Shown here one piece after another: positions 17,304 to 27,847 of a DNA stretch of 64,000 nt (within the stretch, counting starts at the first letter, position 1; each line of letters opens with the position of its first letter). The notes beneath the pieces are model-generated. The model was not told where the DNA came from. It was given only the letters and a program-made list of their open reading frames with translations, and made no database searches. The stretch is from Flavobacterium pisciphilum (lineage in GTDB: Bacteria > Bacteroidota > Bacteroidia > Flavobacteriales > Flavobacteriaceae): positions 1,488,001-1,552,000 of the forward strand of contig NZ_JAJJMO010000001.1 of the NCBI RefSeq assembly GCF_020905345.1. Direction: 5' to 3'. The translations under genes and the position numbers were made by a program.

Positions 17304-17311
17304 TATTTTTG
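17304..17311 (+). promoter_or_regulatory. -7 element upstream of the WGR-SWIM operon
   Basis: TATTTTTG fits TAnnTTTG perfectly, 49 bp before the ATG at 17360. No clear -33 TTTG is seen. Confidence 0.5.
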
Positions 17312-17359
17312 AGAGAATACAAATACAAAATTCTTTAAAAATTCAGTCCCTAAAATAGC

Positions 17360-20300
17360 ATGAAAAAATACCTTAAATACATAGATGGTAATTCCGATAA
17401 GTTTTGGCAAATTGAAGTTACAGGATTAGAATATACTGTTACTTATGGAAAAAATGGAACCAGTGGAACAACTCAAACAAAAAGCTTTTCAACAGATGAA
17501 GCCTGTTTAAAAACGGCAGAAAAAATACTCGCAGAAAAAGTCAAAAAAGGATATTCTGAAACGGGTAATGTTACCGTAACTGCTTCTACAAAAACAAAAA
17601 GTCCTAAAAGCACAAATACTGATACCGTTTTAGAAGAATATGACTCAATAATAAAATCAAAAAACATCGACTTATTATTGCCTTTCCTTCAAGAAAAATC
17701 AAAAGGATATATTGAAGCTTTAAAAAAACATATCAAAAAAAGTAAACGATATTGGATGACCTATATCGACTTATCAAAAGAACCTAATTATGTAAAAACT
17801 GGTAAACATGATTACGGTTGGGGAACTCGTGCAGATAGAAATCAAAGCAATATTATTACATTAAGTGCTATTGCGTTATTTGATAAAACAGATATTAATT
17901 CGTGGGATGAGGCTTTCAGTTTACTCAACGAAATAAATGTAAAAAATCAAGTTTTAGATGTTTTGCTATGGGCAAAACCCAATTGGGTAGAGACTTTTAT
18001 TTTAGACAAAGTCAAAAAACTAGATTGGGTTAATTTTAATTATCATAACCTTCTCAAACTAGAAGACCATGATTTAATAAAATTTAATCCAGAATTATAT
18101 GCTTCATGCTTAGCCTCAACTATAAATAGTGAGTGGCGATATAAAATAAAAACAGAATCCTTTAATGATATAGTACTAAATAATAAAACAACCTATCAAA
18201 GAGATGTTCCAGAGTTATTTAACTACGAGACAACCCTTCATGATGCTGATAATACTTGGAATGTTATTTACAAATCTTTATTAGACGATAAGAAAATGGA
18301 TCGCAACTTCTTTATAGAAAATGCCATCCTCATACAAACTAAAGAATGGAATAATAACCTGAAATCTTTTTTCAAAAAAAGATTAGAAGAATTTAATGTA
18401 ACAGCAGATGAACTTATTATCCATCAGGAAAACATTTTCTCTTACTTACATAATGCGTATCCTCCAATAACGAACTACGGAATTGAGCTTGCAAAGAAAA
18501 TCTATGAACACCCAAAATTCAAAACAAAGTCTTTCCTCGAATGGCTAGAACCTTTAATGATGCGAAGCGATTGCAAAGCAGCCATAAAAAGCGTGTTACC
18601 CGTTTTAGAAAAAATGAACAAGTCAAATCCTAAATTAAGTAAAAATATTACCTTAATTATTGCAGACATTTTTGTAATCTCTGATTTAGCACTCCAAGAA
18701 CGAGCTAGTAAAATTATTGTAAAAATTGCTACTGAAAAAGATACTGCTCTTAAAGAAAAATTATCTTCTTATGTTACATTAATGCAAGGTAATATCAAAT
18801 CTGGCTTGAGTAAATTTCTAGACGATGATGCATTAGTTGTAGATAACTCCGCCTTTGAAGAATACAAATTTGCCCCTAAAAAAGAAAGTTTACTTATTGA
18901 AGAAGTACAGCTTCTTAATGACTGGAACGACGTTGTATTTCAGTTTGGTAACTTCATAGGCTCTGAAGAGGTTCTGGACACCGAAATTCTATTGAATGTA
19001 TATATCATGCAAAGAGATTTGTTCCCATCAGATTATTCAACTCAATTACAGCCTTATTTAAAACAGCTTCAAAAAAGTTACTTTGAAAGTGTAAATAAAG
19101 ATTTTGTAAAAACATTTTTGATGGATAAAATCACAAACATCGAAAATAAATTCAATAGCAAGCATAAACATTATTCAAAAATAAATACGCTGTTATTAGC
19201 CCAACCATTGCTGGAAAAAGTACAGCAAAAAATAGATGAGAATTCTGCTTTGCCACTACTCTCTTTTCCAAGTCATAAACCATATTGGGTTGCTCCAAAA
19301 GTTTTATTGGAGAGGGTTATTGCCTATCAAAATACAAATGAGGAAATTGACTTACTTGATTTAAGCATTGCCATAGCGCGAATGCCAAGAGAGAATGTAG
19401 AAGAAGCAATTCCGCTATTGGATAAGGTAGAAGGAGAAATAAAACAATTATTGTCCTTTTGTTTGGGTGCAACCGAAAAATTAATTTTAGACCCTACATC
19501 CCTAGATTCTAAACCATTGGCTACAATGGGAAAAAGAACCAAAGAAACGGGGCTTTTATCTCTTTGGGCAGTTGCCGCTAGAACTTTTTATCCAAAGGAT
19601 ACTTTCACCGAATTTGAAAACACCTATTTAAAAGATGTTCCACTTGTGGTTTCATCATTTGAACCTAAGGTAAAGTTCAAAGAAAAATGGAATGAATGGA
19701 CCGATTATAAAACTAAGAAAAAAGAAAGAACACCTTCTTGGTATGAATTACAATTTGACTCCCCTCATTACTCAAGAATTCCAAATTATTTATTGTACAG
19801 TCTAGATATTTATCTGCGACCAAATAGTTGGGACTACTTAATCAATTCAGCAGGAAATACCAATTATTGGCATAGTCTTACACCACAAAATGATGATGCA
19901 CTTGCTTTAACTTTATTGCATAATTGTGAAACTGGCGATGGCGCAAAACCTGATGTAAAAGGGTTTCTAGATATTATAAATCGTCCTGAATTTTCATTCT
20001 CAAGTACTAGTTTGCTTTTATATGCCTGCAGTTTCTTTCAGGAAAAGAAAGACATCCGATTAATGGCATCTGAAGTTTTAATTAATCTAGTCGAAAAACA
20101 AGCTATTGATATAGAATTATTTGCTGAGAAATTAGCTTTTCTAGCAACTGGAAAATATGGAGTATTCTTACGTCTTGTAGATGGATTGATTGCTATTAAA
20201 GATGTTTCTCCGCTGCATAACGATGCTTTACTGAAATTATTGAACTCCTTTTTTGAGAATCTTGATTTAAAAGAAAAGTTACCAACGAACTTCAAGAAAA

Positions 20301-20428
20301 TCATTGAAAACTATCTTGATGTTTTAACCAAAACAAATCAAACGCCATCGCCTAAAGCAATTGTATTCTTTGAGCAATGGAAAGACAATGCTTCGCTTAA
20401 ATCATTGATTAAGCAAATTTTAAAATAA
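17360..20428 (+). CDS. WGR-domain protein with large helical repeat region (1022 aa)
   Basis: Residues 1-75 form a WGR domain (YLKYIDGNSDKFWQIEV, then VTYGKNGTSG). This small fold is found in PARP-type and MolR-like proteins, where it can bind nucleic acid. The remaining 900 or so residues are mostly helical, without catalytic motifs I recognise; a Bacteroidota DUF6493-like family is a tentative match. The gene is followed after 5 bp by a SWIM zinc-finger gene and converges on a giant DUF4132-type gene. WGR, SWIM and DUF4132 proteins also cluster in E. coli yeh/molR-type loci, so these probably work together. The biochemical role is unknown. Confidence 0.8.
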   Translation: MKKYLKYIDGNSDKFWQIEVTGLEYTVTYGKNGTSGTTQTKSFSTDEACLKTAEKILAEKVKKGYSETGNVTVTASTKTKSPKSTNTDTVLEEYDSIIKSKNIDLLLPFLQEKSKGYIEALKKHIKKSKRYWMTYIDLSKEPNYVKTGKHDYGWGTRADRNQSNIITLSAIALFDKTDINSWDEAFSLLNEINVKNQVLDVLLWAKPNWVETFILDKVKKLDWVNFNYHNLLKLEDHDLIKFNPELYASCLASTINSEWRYKIKTESFNDIVLNNKTTYQRDVPELFNYETTLHDADNTWNVIYKSLLDDKKMDRNFFIENAILIQTKEWNNNLKSFFKKRLEEFNVTADELIIHQENIFSYLHNAYPPITNYGIELAKKIYEHPKFKTKSFLEWLEPLMMRSDCKAAIKSVLPVLEKMNKSNPKLSKNITLIIADIFVISDLALQERASKIIVKIATEKDTALKEKLSSYVTLMQGNIKSGLSKFLDDDALVVDNSAFEEYKFAPKKESLLIEEVQLLNDWNDVVFQFGNFIGSEEVLDTEILLNVYIMQRDLFPSDYSTQLQPYLKQLQKSYFESVNKDFVKTFLMDKITNIENKFNSKHKHYSKINTLLLAQPLLEKVQQKIDENSALPLLSFPSHKPYWVAPKVLLERVIAYQNTNEEIDLLDLSIAIARMPRENVEEAIPLLDKVEGEIKQLLSFCLGATEKLILDPTSLDSKPLATMGKRTKETGLLSLWAVAARTFYPKDTFTEFENTYLKDVPLVVSSFEPKVKFKEKWNEWTDYKTKKKERTPSWYELQFDSPHYSRIPNYLLYSLDIYLRPNSWDYLINSAGNTNYWHSLTPQNDDALALTLLHNCETGDGAKPDVKGFLDIINRPEFSFSSTSLLLYACSFFQEKKDIRLMASEVLINLVEKQAIDIELFAEKLAFLATGKYGVFLRLVDGLIAIKDVSPLHNDALLKLLNSFFENLDLKEKLPTNFKKIIENYLDVLTKTNQTPSPKAIVFFEQWKDNASLKSLIKQILK

Positions 20429-20433
20429 AAAAA

Positions 20434-21762
20434 ATGACTGATTTAGAATATAATTACAAAGGAGTCTCTACTTATAGCAAAACCAAAGGAATCAACAATC
20501 TAGTATTGGCACATCAAACCGAAATTGAAGAGGTTAATAATATACCTTGCTTTTTTTGGGGAAGTTTGACCGATCCTTATGTTACTGCAAAATGCTGGAG
20601 TACAATTGCTAAAGTAGTTCGCTCAAGTTTTGGTCCTGTTCCTCCAAGCCTCCGTGATCCAATTGTATCGGCGGGAGCAGAAAGATTGCGCTTTGAAGGT
20701 TTTTCTTCCTGCAATGGAGTTTATGTAAGACTTGATATGAAACCTGAATCAATTGATGGAGAATTTATTGCCAACGGAACAACCAATGTCGATTTTAATG
20801 ACCCAATGCTAAACGCATTAAATGCCATTCAGAAAAATGAAAAAGTAACTCTAGCAGTCGGACAACAAGAAGTACAAGTTATAACAACCAAAGCAAAAGT
20901 AACCGAAAAGAAAGTAACCTTACCCATGCGATGGATTAAAGGCTTAACTAGTGTACAGTTATACCTTGCCGATATGGATGTTAAATATGAATTGAATAAA
21001 ATTCAGACTATTCAATTATTTCAAAGTTTGCCAAAAGGAAGTGTGAAAGGAGACTTTTTTATAACCAAAAGAGCAGGCAAATTTATGTTCTCGACTCTTG
21101 CCACAAATGATAGTGTACGAATTGGTGGCGTACAACGATTGCGTTTATTAGAAGGCATTCTCGCTATAGTAGATAAAATTTATATCTACGAATCTACAGA
21201 CAAACAAACCTGTGCTATTGTTTCTGAATTTGGAAAAATGCAATTATTGATGGCGTTTTCTCCTGATTCCTATCGCGGTTTTTCGGGGGAAGGAAATGTA
21301 TTAGAAACCATGACCGAAAACTTACCCGTAGAATGGGTTTATGGTTTAAACAGTTTATTAAAATCAAATGAAACATTTGATCCAACCATGCTTTCTATCG
21401 AAAATGACATTGATTTTGGCACTATGGACAATCTTACTTCCAATTTATCATCTATGGGATTATTGGGCTATGATTTAAGCGAAAAAGCCCATTTTTATAG
21501 ACGTCTCCCTTTTAAAACTGAACGCATCTTATCCTTAAACCCAAGGCTTAAAAATGCCAAAAAGTTAATCGATAATGAAGACATTGAAATCGTAGAACGC
21601 AGAGCCGATTATATCGAAGCCAAAGTAAAAGGTTCAGGTGTTATACACAAAGTAATTATTGAAGGATCAAACCAAAGATGTACCTGCGATTGGTTTACCG
21701 CTTATCAAGGTAAAAGAGGAATTTGTAAACATATATTGGGAGTTAAAATGACTATTTCATAA
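20434..21762 (+). CDS. SWIM zinc-finger protein
   Basis: This 442-residue protein ends in a SWIM finger: CTCDW, then GICKH, giving the CxC..CxH zinc ligands at about residues 417-437. The rest is mixed alpha/beta and not recognised. SWIM fingers are small nucleic-acid or protein-binding modules. The gene lies 5 bp after the WGR gene and is surely co-transcribed. A hairpin at 21784 terminates the unit. Confidence 0.88.
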   Translation: MTDLEYNYKGVSTYSKTKGINNLVLAHQTEIEEVNNIPCFFWGSLTDPYVTAKCWSTIAKVVRSSFGPVPPSLRDPIVSAGAERLRFEGFSSCNGVYVRLDMKPESIDGEFIANGTTNVDFNDPMLNALNAIQKNEKVTLAVGQQEVQVITTKAKVTEKKVTLPMRWIKGLTSVQLYLADMDVKYELNKIQTIQLFQSLPKGSVKGDFFITKRAGKFMFSTLATNDSVRIGGVQRLRLLEGILAIVDKIYIYESTDKQTCAIVSEFGKMQLLMAFSPDSYRGFSGEGNVLETMTENLPVEWVYGLNSLLKSNETFDPTMLSIENDIDFGTMDNLTSNLSSMGLLGYDLSEKAHFYRRLPFKTERILSLNPRLKNAKKLIDNEDIEIVERRADYIEAKVKGSGVIHKVIIEGSNQRCTCDWFTAYQGKRGICKHILGVKMTIS

Positions 21763-21783
21763 ACAATCAAATTCTAATATAAC

Positions 21784-21811
21784 AAAAGCGCCCTGAAATC
21801 AGAGCGCTTTT
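21784..21811. terminator. Bidirectional terminator between convergent genes
   Basis: AAAAGCGC, an 11-base loop and GCGCTTTT form a symmetric hairpin shared by the SWIM and DUF4132 genes. Confidence 0.85.
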
Positions 21812-21844
21812 ATATTTTTCATTCTAAAGAAAAATGGATTTGTT

Positions 21845-24800
21845 CTAAGCAAATTTTTTATCAATTTGACTTAAAATCGTAGGGTCTTGCATCTCATTAT
21901 CTTTAGCTAATAATAGTACTTTAGACATCACCTCAGCCGATTTAGGATCATCGTCAGCAAACGGAAGGAACAAACGCCCTCTGTGTTGCGAATGAACTGG
22001 CAAGATTGATAAATACTTTCCTGGTACCTGATGCACTACCGCACTTCCTAAATGAACACTGTAATCTGCCATTTCACCTTTTATCAGTGCATGATTTCCT
22101 TTAATTTCAACATTCTTAATTTTAAACAATCGTAACGTTTCCCTAAGTAAAACAGCTCGCATTTCTATAGATGAATGACTTGCTTCTGGATCAACTCCTC
22201 CAACATGAGCTACACTTACCACTAAATCAATATCACGCATTATCTCTGAAAAAATACGCGGATTAACATCCTCAAATGCTATGTTTTTATAGTCTTTTAA
22301 AGAATGAAATTCAATCGTTTCTAAAGTCGGACTTTCTACATCGGCAGGAGAAAACCAATCTGCCATTGCATACATTTTAACCTGATATCCTTCTTTATGG
22401 AAAACTTTTTGTAATCCTTCTTCATAATCTACTTTCCAGCCACGAGATTTCAGTAAAGCCAAAGTTTGCTTCGGCTGTACCTGATGTCCAGCATATCTTC
22501 TAGAGATTGATTTCTCATTTAACTCATCAGCTGTTGGTACATACAATTCTCTAAATACCTGCTTAAAAGGTTGCTTTAATTTTTTATCAAAACAATAAAC
22601 CTGATAATCTGTCCAAACATTGTTTTTATGCAAATCATAACAATGTGCAATTCTAAACGTTTGATTTTCATTCAATGTAATTACTTCTCCCAATGGAGTT
22701 ACAAGACTCCCTCCTATATAAAAACCAATTTTATCATCATTTGATATAAAAACTAATTTCTCTAGATGTTTCGAAATTATTGGATGTTCAAAAAGGTTCT
22801 GTATTTCTGCAAATAAAAATTCGTCACCACGAATCATCCCTTCTTCAAGTCCTTTCTTAGATCGTACCCATTGCTCTCGCATTGTTTTTCTGTAATCTAC
22901 TAACTCAAGAATTGCTTTTTCTTTTTTAAGTTTCGGCGGAATTGCTTTTAATTCTTTATTCGTTTTTAAACTTAAAACAGCCAAATCTGCTTTTCCATCT
23001 TTATTGATCACTAAGCTCACTGTTGTTCCATCGATTGTTACATTAGTGTCTTTAGATAAAATATTCTGAATTTGCTTTGTTTCCATTGCCCAAGTCAATC
23101 GCATCGGATCTGAGTAACCTGCATTTCGAGCTAAATTCTCTAAAGCTACTCTAATGGCAAGCGCCTCACTGGCTTGCTTCATGGAACCAAACTCTCTACT
23201 TTCTTTTTTAAATTGCTGAATATATTCGTAACGCGATAAGATATCTTTTTCTGGACTTGTTTTACTCAATGGCACTAATCCGTACACTCTTAAGTAATCT
23301 TGATCTCTTTTATCTTTTACTTTTGCTGTTACTTCTCTTATTTTAAGATCTCCCGTTAGCGTATTTGCATATAATCTTGCACGTCTGTGGCCATTCCCGT
23401 CTGTAATATATTTTGCAGCTTCATATAATAGCTCCCATCTTGCTTTTCCTAATTCTTTGTAAGCAGTTACAAACCAATTTTTATCTACAGCACCATCTTT
23501 AAAATCCTGAAGATCTATAGCCGAGAATTTTGCAACTTCACTTTCTAATTCAGAATTCTCTTCTCCGTATGCCGATGTTTTTGTATGGGCATGTAACCAC
23601 CAAATCCCTTCATCTAAACCTTTCCAATCTAAATATTTACTAACATACTTTTGCCATTGTGGTGCATATATAGCTGCTTGAACAAGACTTTCTTCAGATA
23701 TTTTTTCATTTTTAACCAATTCATTAAATGCTTCTTGTGGATCTGACGACAACGGAAAACATCTTTTTAGTAAGTAACTAAATAGCTTTTGTTTGTTTAA
23801 TTCAGTATAGTTCCAAGAGTAGATGTACCCTTTGTACAAACTCGATTTTCCTAAGCCACTAAGTATTTCTACAAACCTATTGGTACCGTATATTTTTTGG
23901 AAACTTTGTACCAAATGGGTAACTGATGTATTCGAATCGCCTCTTTTTAATTCTATATCTAAAAACGTTTTCCTGATTTTATCAATCATTAAAATCAAAA
24001 ATGGGAACTTTTTTGTTAAATCTTCACTTTCAGAATATCTATGATACTTTTTCTTTCCTGTAATATCAGATATTCTATCACTATCCAGAATTCCTTCATA
24101 CATTTCTTCTTCTGAAATTATATTTTGTTCATAAGCAATACAATACAAATGAATAGGAGGCTTGTTGTATTCTATATTATTTTCAAATCCTCCAAATTGT
24201 CTCCATCTGTACAAATTCCAAACCTTTATATTTTGCTCATCAGTTAGGCTATTCAAATCAATAGCATTCAGATAAATATTTAAATACGCCTGATTTTGCC
24301 AACCACTATTTATGTTTGCATCATTATAAAAGAATTCATTTTTACTAGGTTTATGCTTGTACTCTAAAATAGATTTTGGCAAATTAGAAAACAAATTACT
24401 ACAAGCATCAATCAGAAAATCTTGCTTTTCTATAAATGAATATTTTACTTGCAATGCTTCCAAAATCTTCAGAATTGGATTGTTCCAATAAGATCCATTT
24501 TTAATCGGATTCGGAAGAAAATCCTGAGAGTAAAACACCTGTTTCTCTAGAAAATCTTTCCATTCCTCTTTATCATGACTATAAACAAGCGTCAGTAAAA
24601 ACAAATCTCTTTCAACAAGGCCTGAATTAGTAAACCAATCTGACCAAACATTATATAAGGGATAATTAGTCTCCTTTTCTTCCTGACTCGCGTTATCTTC
24701 TAATCTTTTTATAGAACTAAAAGTGTTTCCTAGTAGTACATTTTCTTTAGTATTTCCATAATATTCAACCTCGTATTCATAATCTTTATTTTCCTCGAAT

Positions 24801-26920
24801 AACTTATAAAGCTTCTCAATTTCAGTTTTTATATGTGAAATAGGTTTAGAAAAACCATATTGCTCTACTTTTGTTGTTTTTAAATACAACGAATCTTGTT
24901 CTAATTTTGGTAATCCATAACTAGAAACTACATTTGGATCATAAAATCCAAATCCATTTTCCTTACTAAGAGTATCTTTCTTTTTTTCTGGCTGCAACTG
25001 TTCAATGAACTTTGTTTCTTTTTCTGTTATTTTTGGTCGAGCCAAATAATCACTTATCCATTCATTTACTTTTTTATCAAGCTTATTATTTTTTTGCAAC
25101 TGAAGCAATAAATCTAAAACAGACATGCGTTGTTCTAAATCACCTTTTTCTAAAATTTTATCTACAAAATAGGCTATCTTTTTATCTTCTTGTTTAAGCA
25201 ATATCTCAATTAAGGCTTTCTTTAAATTTGAATTTTTACGTTTAAACAATTCAATAAAAATCTCTATTTCAGAATCTTCTAACGCTACTCTATTCAAAAC
25301 ATTAATTGCCGATGCAACAATAGATTCTCCTCTATCTTTTAGGATTCGGAGTGCAAAATTTCTCTGAAAATCAGAAGGTTGCTTTTCATATTTTTCATCG
25401 CTTGTGTCCCTTCCATAATAAGAATACCTAAAAAAGTTTTTTAAGATTATGCTTGTAAGTTGCGTTCTTAAATCGATAGACAATGTCTCGAACTGTTTTA
25501 ATATTAGTTCTAATCGCTCCTCATTATCTCCAATCAAATGAATTACAGCTGCAAAAAGGGAATCTTTTTCAAACTTTACTCTTAACCATGAAAATACTTT
25601 TCCTTCAAAAACTTTCTCTTTTTCTGTAGTTGTTTCTGTTAAAGCATATACTTTTTCAAAAAAGTTCGGATAATCTATATTTTCAACATAATATTTTGAC
25701 TTAAGATTTGCATTTAATAAAGCATTCATTCGTGGCATCGTAAAAGCTAATACCTGTAGATTATCTTCATTCAATGCTTTAAAATACAAAGGCATTTCGA
25801 TATATGGGTCTTCTGTTTCTCCTGCAAATTTTATAGCTAGACATTTTTTCTCAATTGATCCTTTCTCTAGCAATTCATGTAAGTATGGAACTGTCTTATC
25901 GATATCTATAACCCCTTGAGCCCAAAGCGCCATATAAACTTCATTGTTATTTTTGCTCTTAATTCCTGCCGAAATAGATTCTGGATTTGCAAAATAACCT
26001 GCTGCTAACTCAATAATACCTCTAACTGTAGTTTCTTTTTCTGATTCCCATCCTAAACCTGTCCAAGTATCGATGGCTCTTACAACTGATGAAAAACGCG
26101 TTAATTTATTCTCTATAATGACGTTAATCATATATTGCATCGCACCAGTACTGGTTTCATCTAATGCTTCTAAAATCGTTTGACGTAACCCTTCTTGTCG
26201 TTCTGCAGCAAGCAACAGTTTTTCTACAAGTTCCCAAGATTCTTTTTTATTACTATTTAAAAGTGCTTTAATGATATTACGAGATACTTTTCCTCTTGGA
26301 TCTTTATTAAAAATAATATCTTCAAATAATTGAAACAAAGGACCATTGTCCAAATCAATAGCTGCCGACCAAAGCATAAATTGATTTAATGGGTTTGTTA
26401 TCTCAGTGTCATATCGTATTTGATCTTCAATACTTAAATCGTAAAAAAGACTATTTTGGTAATTATACAAATGCGGACCACCTAATAAAGAACGCAAAAA
26501 ATTAATTTGATTTATAAGCAAAAATCGTGGATTATTTGGTGCTCTAAAAGAGCGTCTGGTATACCCGCTTTGATAAATTTTTTGTGGCAACAAATCCCAA
26601 GCAACTTTAATATATTTTGCGTTTTCTACTCCAAAGAAATAAACAAGCAAATCATAATAATTCTTATCATCCCAAATAGCTGGCTTTATTAATTTTTCAA
26701 ATGCTGTAGCTTCTTTAGAACCTAGAGTAATAAAATTTCCATAATAATTATGGGTAAGCTTTGCTATTAAAAGGCCTAGTTCTGCAACCTCTTTTTTTAG
26801 CTTATTCCTAGATAGCAATTTAGTTATTAAACCACTAGATTCAACTGCTTCTAGTTCTCTTGTATATCTTTCAATTGGATTCTCAATTATTTTACTTTTA
26901 AGAAGATCTTCTATAGACAT
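21845..26920 (-). CDS. Giant DUF4132/DUF5724-type HEAT-repeat protein (1691 aa)
   Basis: The N-terminal and central parts (about 1-1150) are helical and HEAT-like. A DUF4132-type region follows (about 1170-1330, with NGHRRARLYANTL and DPMRLTWAMETKQ). The C-terminal end has the conserved DLVVSVAHVGGVDPEASHSS and YLSILPVHSQHRGRLFLPF segments of the YehI/MolR-like group. No enzyme motif is certain. The gene faces the WGR-SWIM pair, and a small gene at 26995 lies just upstream on the same strand. In related proteins WGR and DUF4132 can be fused, which supports a common complex. Function is unknown. Confidence 0.8.
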   Translation of the reverse strand: MSIEDLLKSKIIENPIERYTRELEAVESSGLITKLLSRNKLKKEVAELGLLIAKLTHNYYGNFITLGSKEATAFEKLIKPAIWDDKNYYDLLVYFFGVENAKYIKVAWDLLPQKIYQSGYTRRSFRAPNNPRFLLINQINFLRSLLGGPHLYNYQNSLFYDLSIEDQIRYDTEITNPLNQFMLWSAAIDLDNGPLFQLFEDIIFNKDPRGKVSRNIIKALLNSNKKESWELVEKLLLAAERQEGLRQTILEALDETSTGAMQYMINVIIENKLTRFSSVVRAIDTWTGLGWESEKETTVRGIIELAAGYFANPESISAGIKSKNNNEVYMALWAQGVIDIDKTVPYLHELLEKGSIEKKCLAIKFAGETEDPYIEMPLYFKALNEDNLQVLAFTMPRMNALLNANLKSKYYVENIDYPNFFEKVYALTETTTEKEKVFEGKVFSWLRVKFEKDSLFAAVIHLIGDNEERLELILKQFETLSIDLRTQLTSIILKNFFRYSYYGRDTSDEKYEKQPSDFQRNFALRILKDRGESIVASAINVLNRVALEDSEIEIFIELFKRKNSNLKKALIEILLKQEDKKIAYFVDKILEKGDLEQRMSVLDLLLQLQKNNKLDKKVNEWISDYLARPKITEKETKFIEQLQPEKKKDTLSKENGFGFYDPNVVSSYGLPKLEQDSLYLKTTKVEQYGFSKPISHIKTEIEKLYKLFEENKDYEYEVEYYGNTKENVLLGNTFSSIKRLEDNASQEEKETNYPLYNVWSDWFTNSGLVERDLFLLTLVYSHDKEEWKDFLEKQVFYSQDFLPNPIKNGSYWNNPILKILEALQVKYSFIEKQDFLIDACSNLFSNLPKSILEYKHKPSKNEFFYNDANINSGWQNQAYLNIYLNAIDLNSLTDEQNIKVWNLYRWRQFGGFENNIEYNKPPIHLYCIAYEQNIISEEEMYEGILDSDRISDITGKKKYHRYSESEDLTKKFPFLILMIDKIRKTFLDIELKRGDSNTSVTHLVQSFQKIYGTNRFVEILSGLGKSSLYKGYIYSWNYTELNKQKLFSYLLKRCFPLSSDPQEAFNELVKNEKISEESLVQAAIYAPQWQKYVSKYLDWKGLDEGIWWLHAHTKTSAYGEENSELESEVAKFSAIDLQDFKDGAVDKNWFVTAYKELGKARWELLYEAAKYITDGNGHRRARLYANTLTGDLKIREVTAKVKDKRDQDYLRVYGLVPLSKTSPEKDILSRYEYIQQFKKESREFGSMKQASEALAIRVALENLARNAGYSDPMRLTWAMETKQIQNILSKDTNVTIDGTTVSLVINKDGKADLAVLSLKTNKELKAIPPKLKKEKAILELVDYRKTMREQWVRSKKGLEEGMIRGDEFLFAEIQNLFEHPIISKHLEKLVFISNDDKIGFYIGGSLVTPLGEVITLNENQTFRIAHCYDLHKNNVWTDYQVYCFDKKLKQPFKQVFRELYVPTADELNEKSISRRYAGHQVQPKQTLALLKSRGWKVDYEEGLQKVFHKEGYQVKMYAMADWFSPADVESPTLETIEFHSLKDYKNIAFEDVNPRIFSEIMRDIDLVVSVAHVGGVDPEASHSSIEMRAVLLRETLRLFKIKNVEIKGNHALIKGEMADYSVHLGSAVVHQVPGKYLSILPVHSQHRGRLFLPFADDDPKSAEVMSKVLLLAKDNEMQDPTILSQIDKKFA

Positions 26921-26994
26921 AATATTTTGTGTTTGTTATGAAAGGTGAAATGTAAATTGTGAAAAGTGAAATTGTTATTGTTATTGGCATTTCT

Positions 26995-27429
26995 TTACCA
27001 ATAACTCCCTGCTAAAAAAGTGAGTCTGATAAATGTGATTGTTTTATTATCAGATAAATTCACTTCATCTGATAAAGTTTCTAATTGATCATCTCCATAA
27101 AAAACAGCATATAAACCATCCTCAAAAGCTAAAACCGCATTCTCCTGTGCAACTGTAGCATTTACTTTATTGTGATTGTAAATGGCGCCAAAACCTATTT
27201 TACCCGTATCTGTTAAGATTGGCAAGTAATTTTCTTTTGGCAAATGAGTTTTATCCTCCTCATCCCATTCAAATGAAGAAGTATTAAATAGTTGTACTTG
27301 ATAATCGACAACCAATTCTATAAGTTCCCGGGTAGTAACAAAGGGGGTTTTAATAGCTAACTCAATCCTCTTTTCATGAAGAATAGGATGTTTTTTCCCT
27401 AATTGCTTTACAGAAATAATAAGATCCAT
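26995..27429 (-). CDS. Conserved small partner of the DUF4132 gene (144 aa)
   Basis: I do not recognise the family. The protein is compact and soluble, with a beta-rich first 50 residues (MDLIISVKQLG to LIELVVDYQVQLF) and a tail rich in aromatic residues (LTFLAGSYW). It has no signal peptide. It is encoded 74 bp upstream of the giant DUF4132 gene on the same strand, so the two are likely an operon and physical partners. Confidence 0.65.
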   Translation of the reverse strand: MDLIISVKQLGKKHPILHEKRIELAIKTPFVTTRELIELVVDYQVQLFNTSSFEWDEEDKTHLPKENYLPILTDTGKIGFGAIYNHNKVNATVAQENAVLAFEDGLYAVFYGDDQLETLSDEVNLSDNKTITFIRLTFLAGSYW

Positions 27430-27847
27430 TTTTTATGTACTAATTTGTTATATCCATGCAAAATAGTAAATAAAAAGCTACAAGCAAATTAAGATGCTCA
27501 TTTTAACAAAAACCGTTCTTATTGCTAGTGTTCTACTCAAATTTATATCAAAAAACGAAGTGTATTTAGCTCTTTTTTAACTTTCTGATAAAAGCGACAT
27601 ACTCAATATTCTTTTCTTAAGCGGAAATGACAATCGCTTAGAGAAATTATTTTATATAAATAACAAAAGCGCTCAGATATCAGAGCGCTTTTATGCTATT
27701 CTAAATATACCTCAACTCTCCTAAATGTTCTTAATTAAAATCAAGATTACTGTAGGGAGCTAGGAAACTTTATGCAGCAGAAACTTGAATTTCGCACTTC
27801 AACCCAACTAACACAAACCTCTGTTAGTAGAAGTGTTTTTAAACTAG
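27430..27847. other. Intergenic region
   Basis: No gene is seen. The region contains the terminator at 27665 and, on the minus strand, a hairpin CTAACA..TGTTAG near 27810-27829 just after the DUF2004-like gene. Confidence 0.6.
27665..27692. terminator. Terminator hairpin
   Basis: AAAAGCGCTC, AGATATCA and GAGCGCTTTT form a symmetric hairpin. It most likely ends the minus-strand gene at 27848. Confidence 0.85.
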
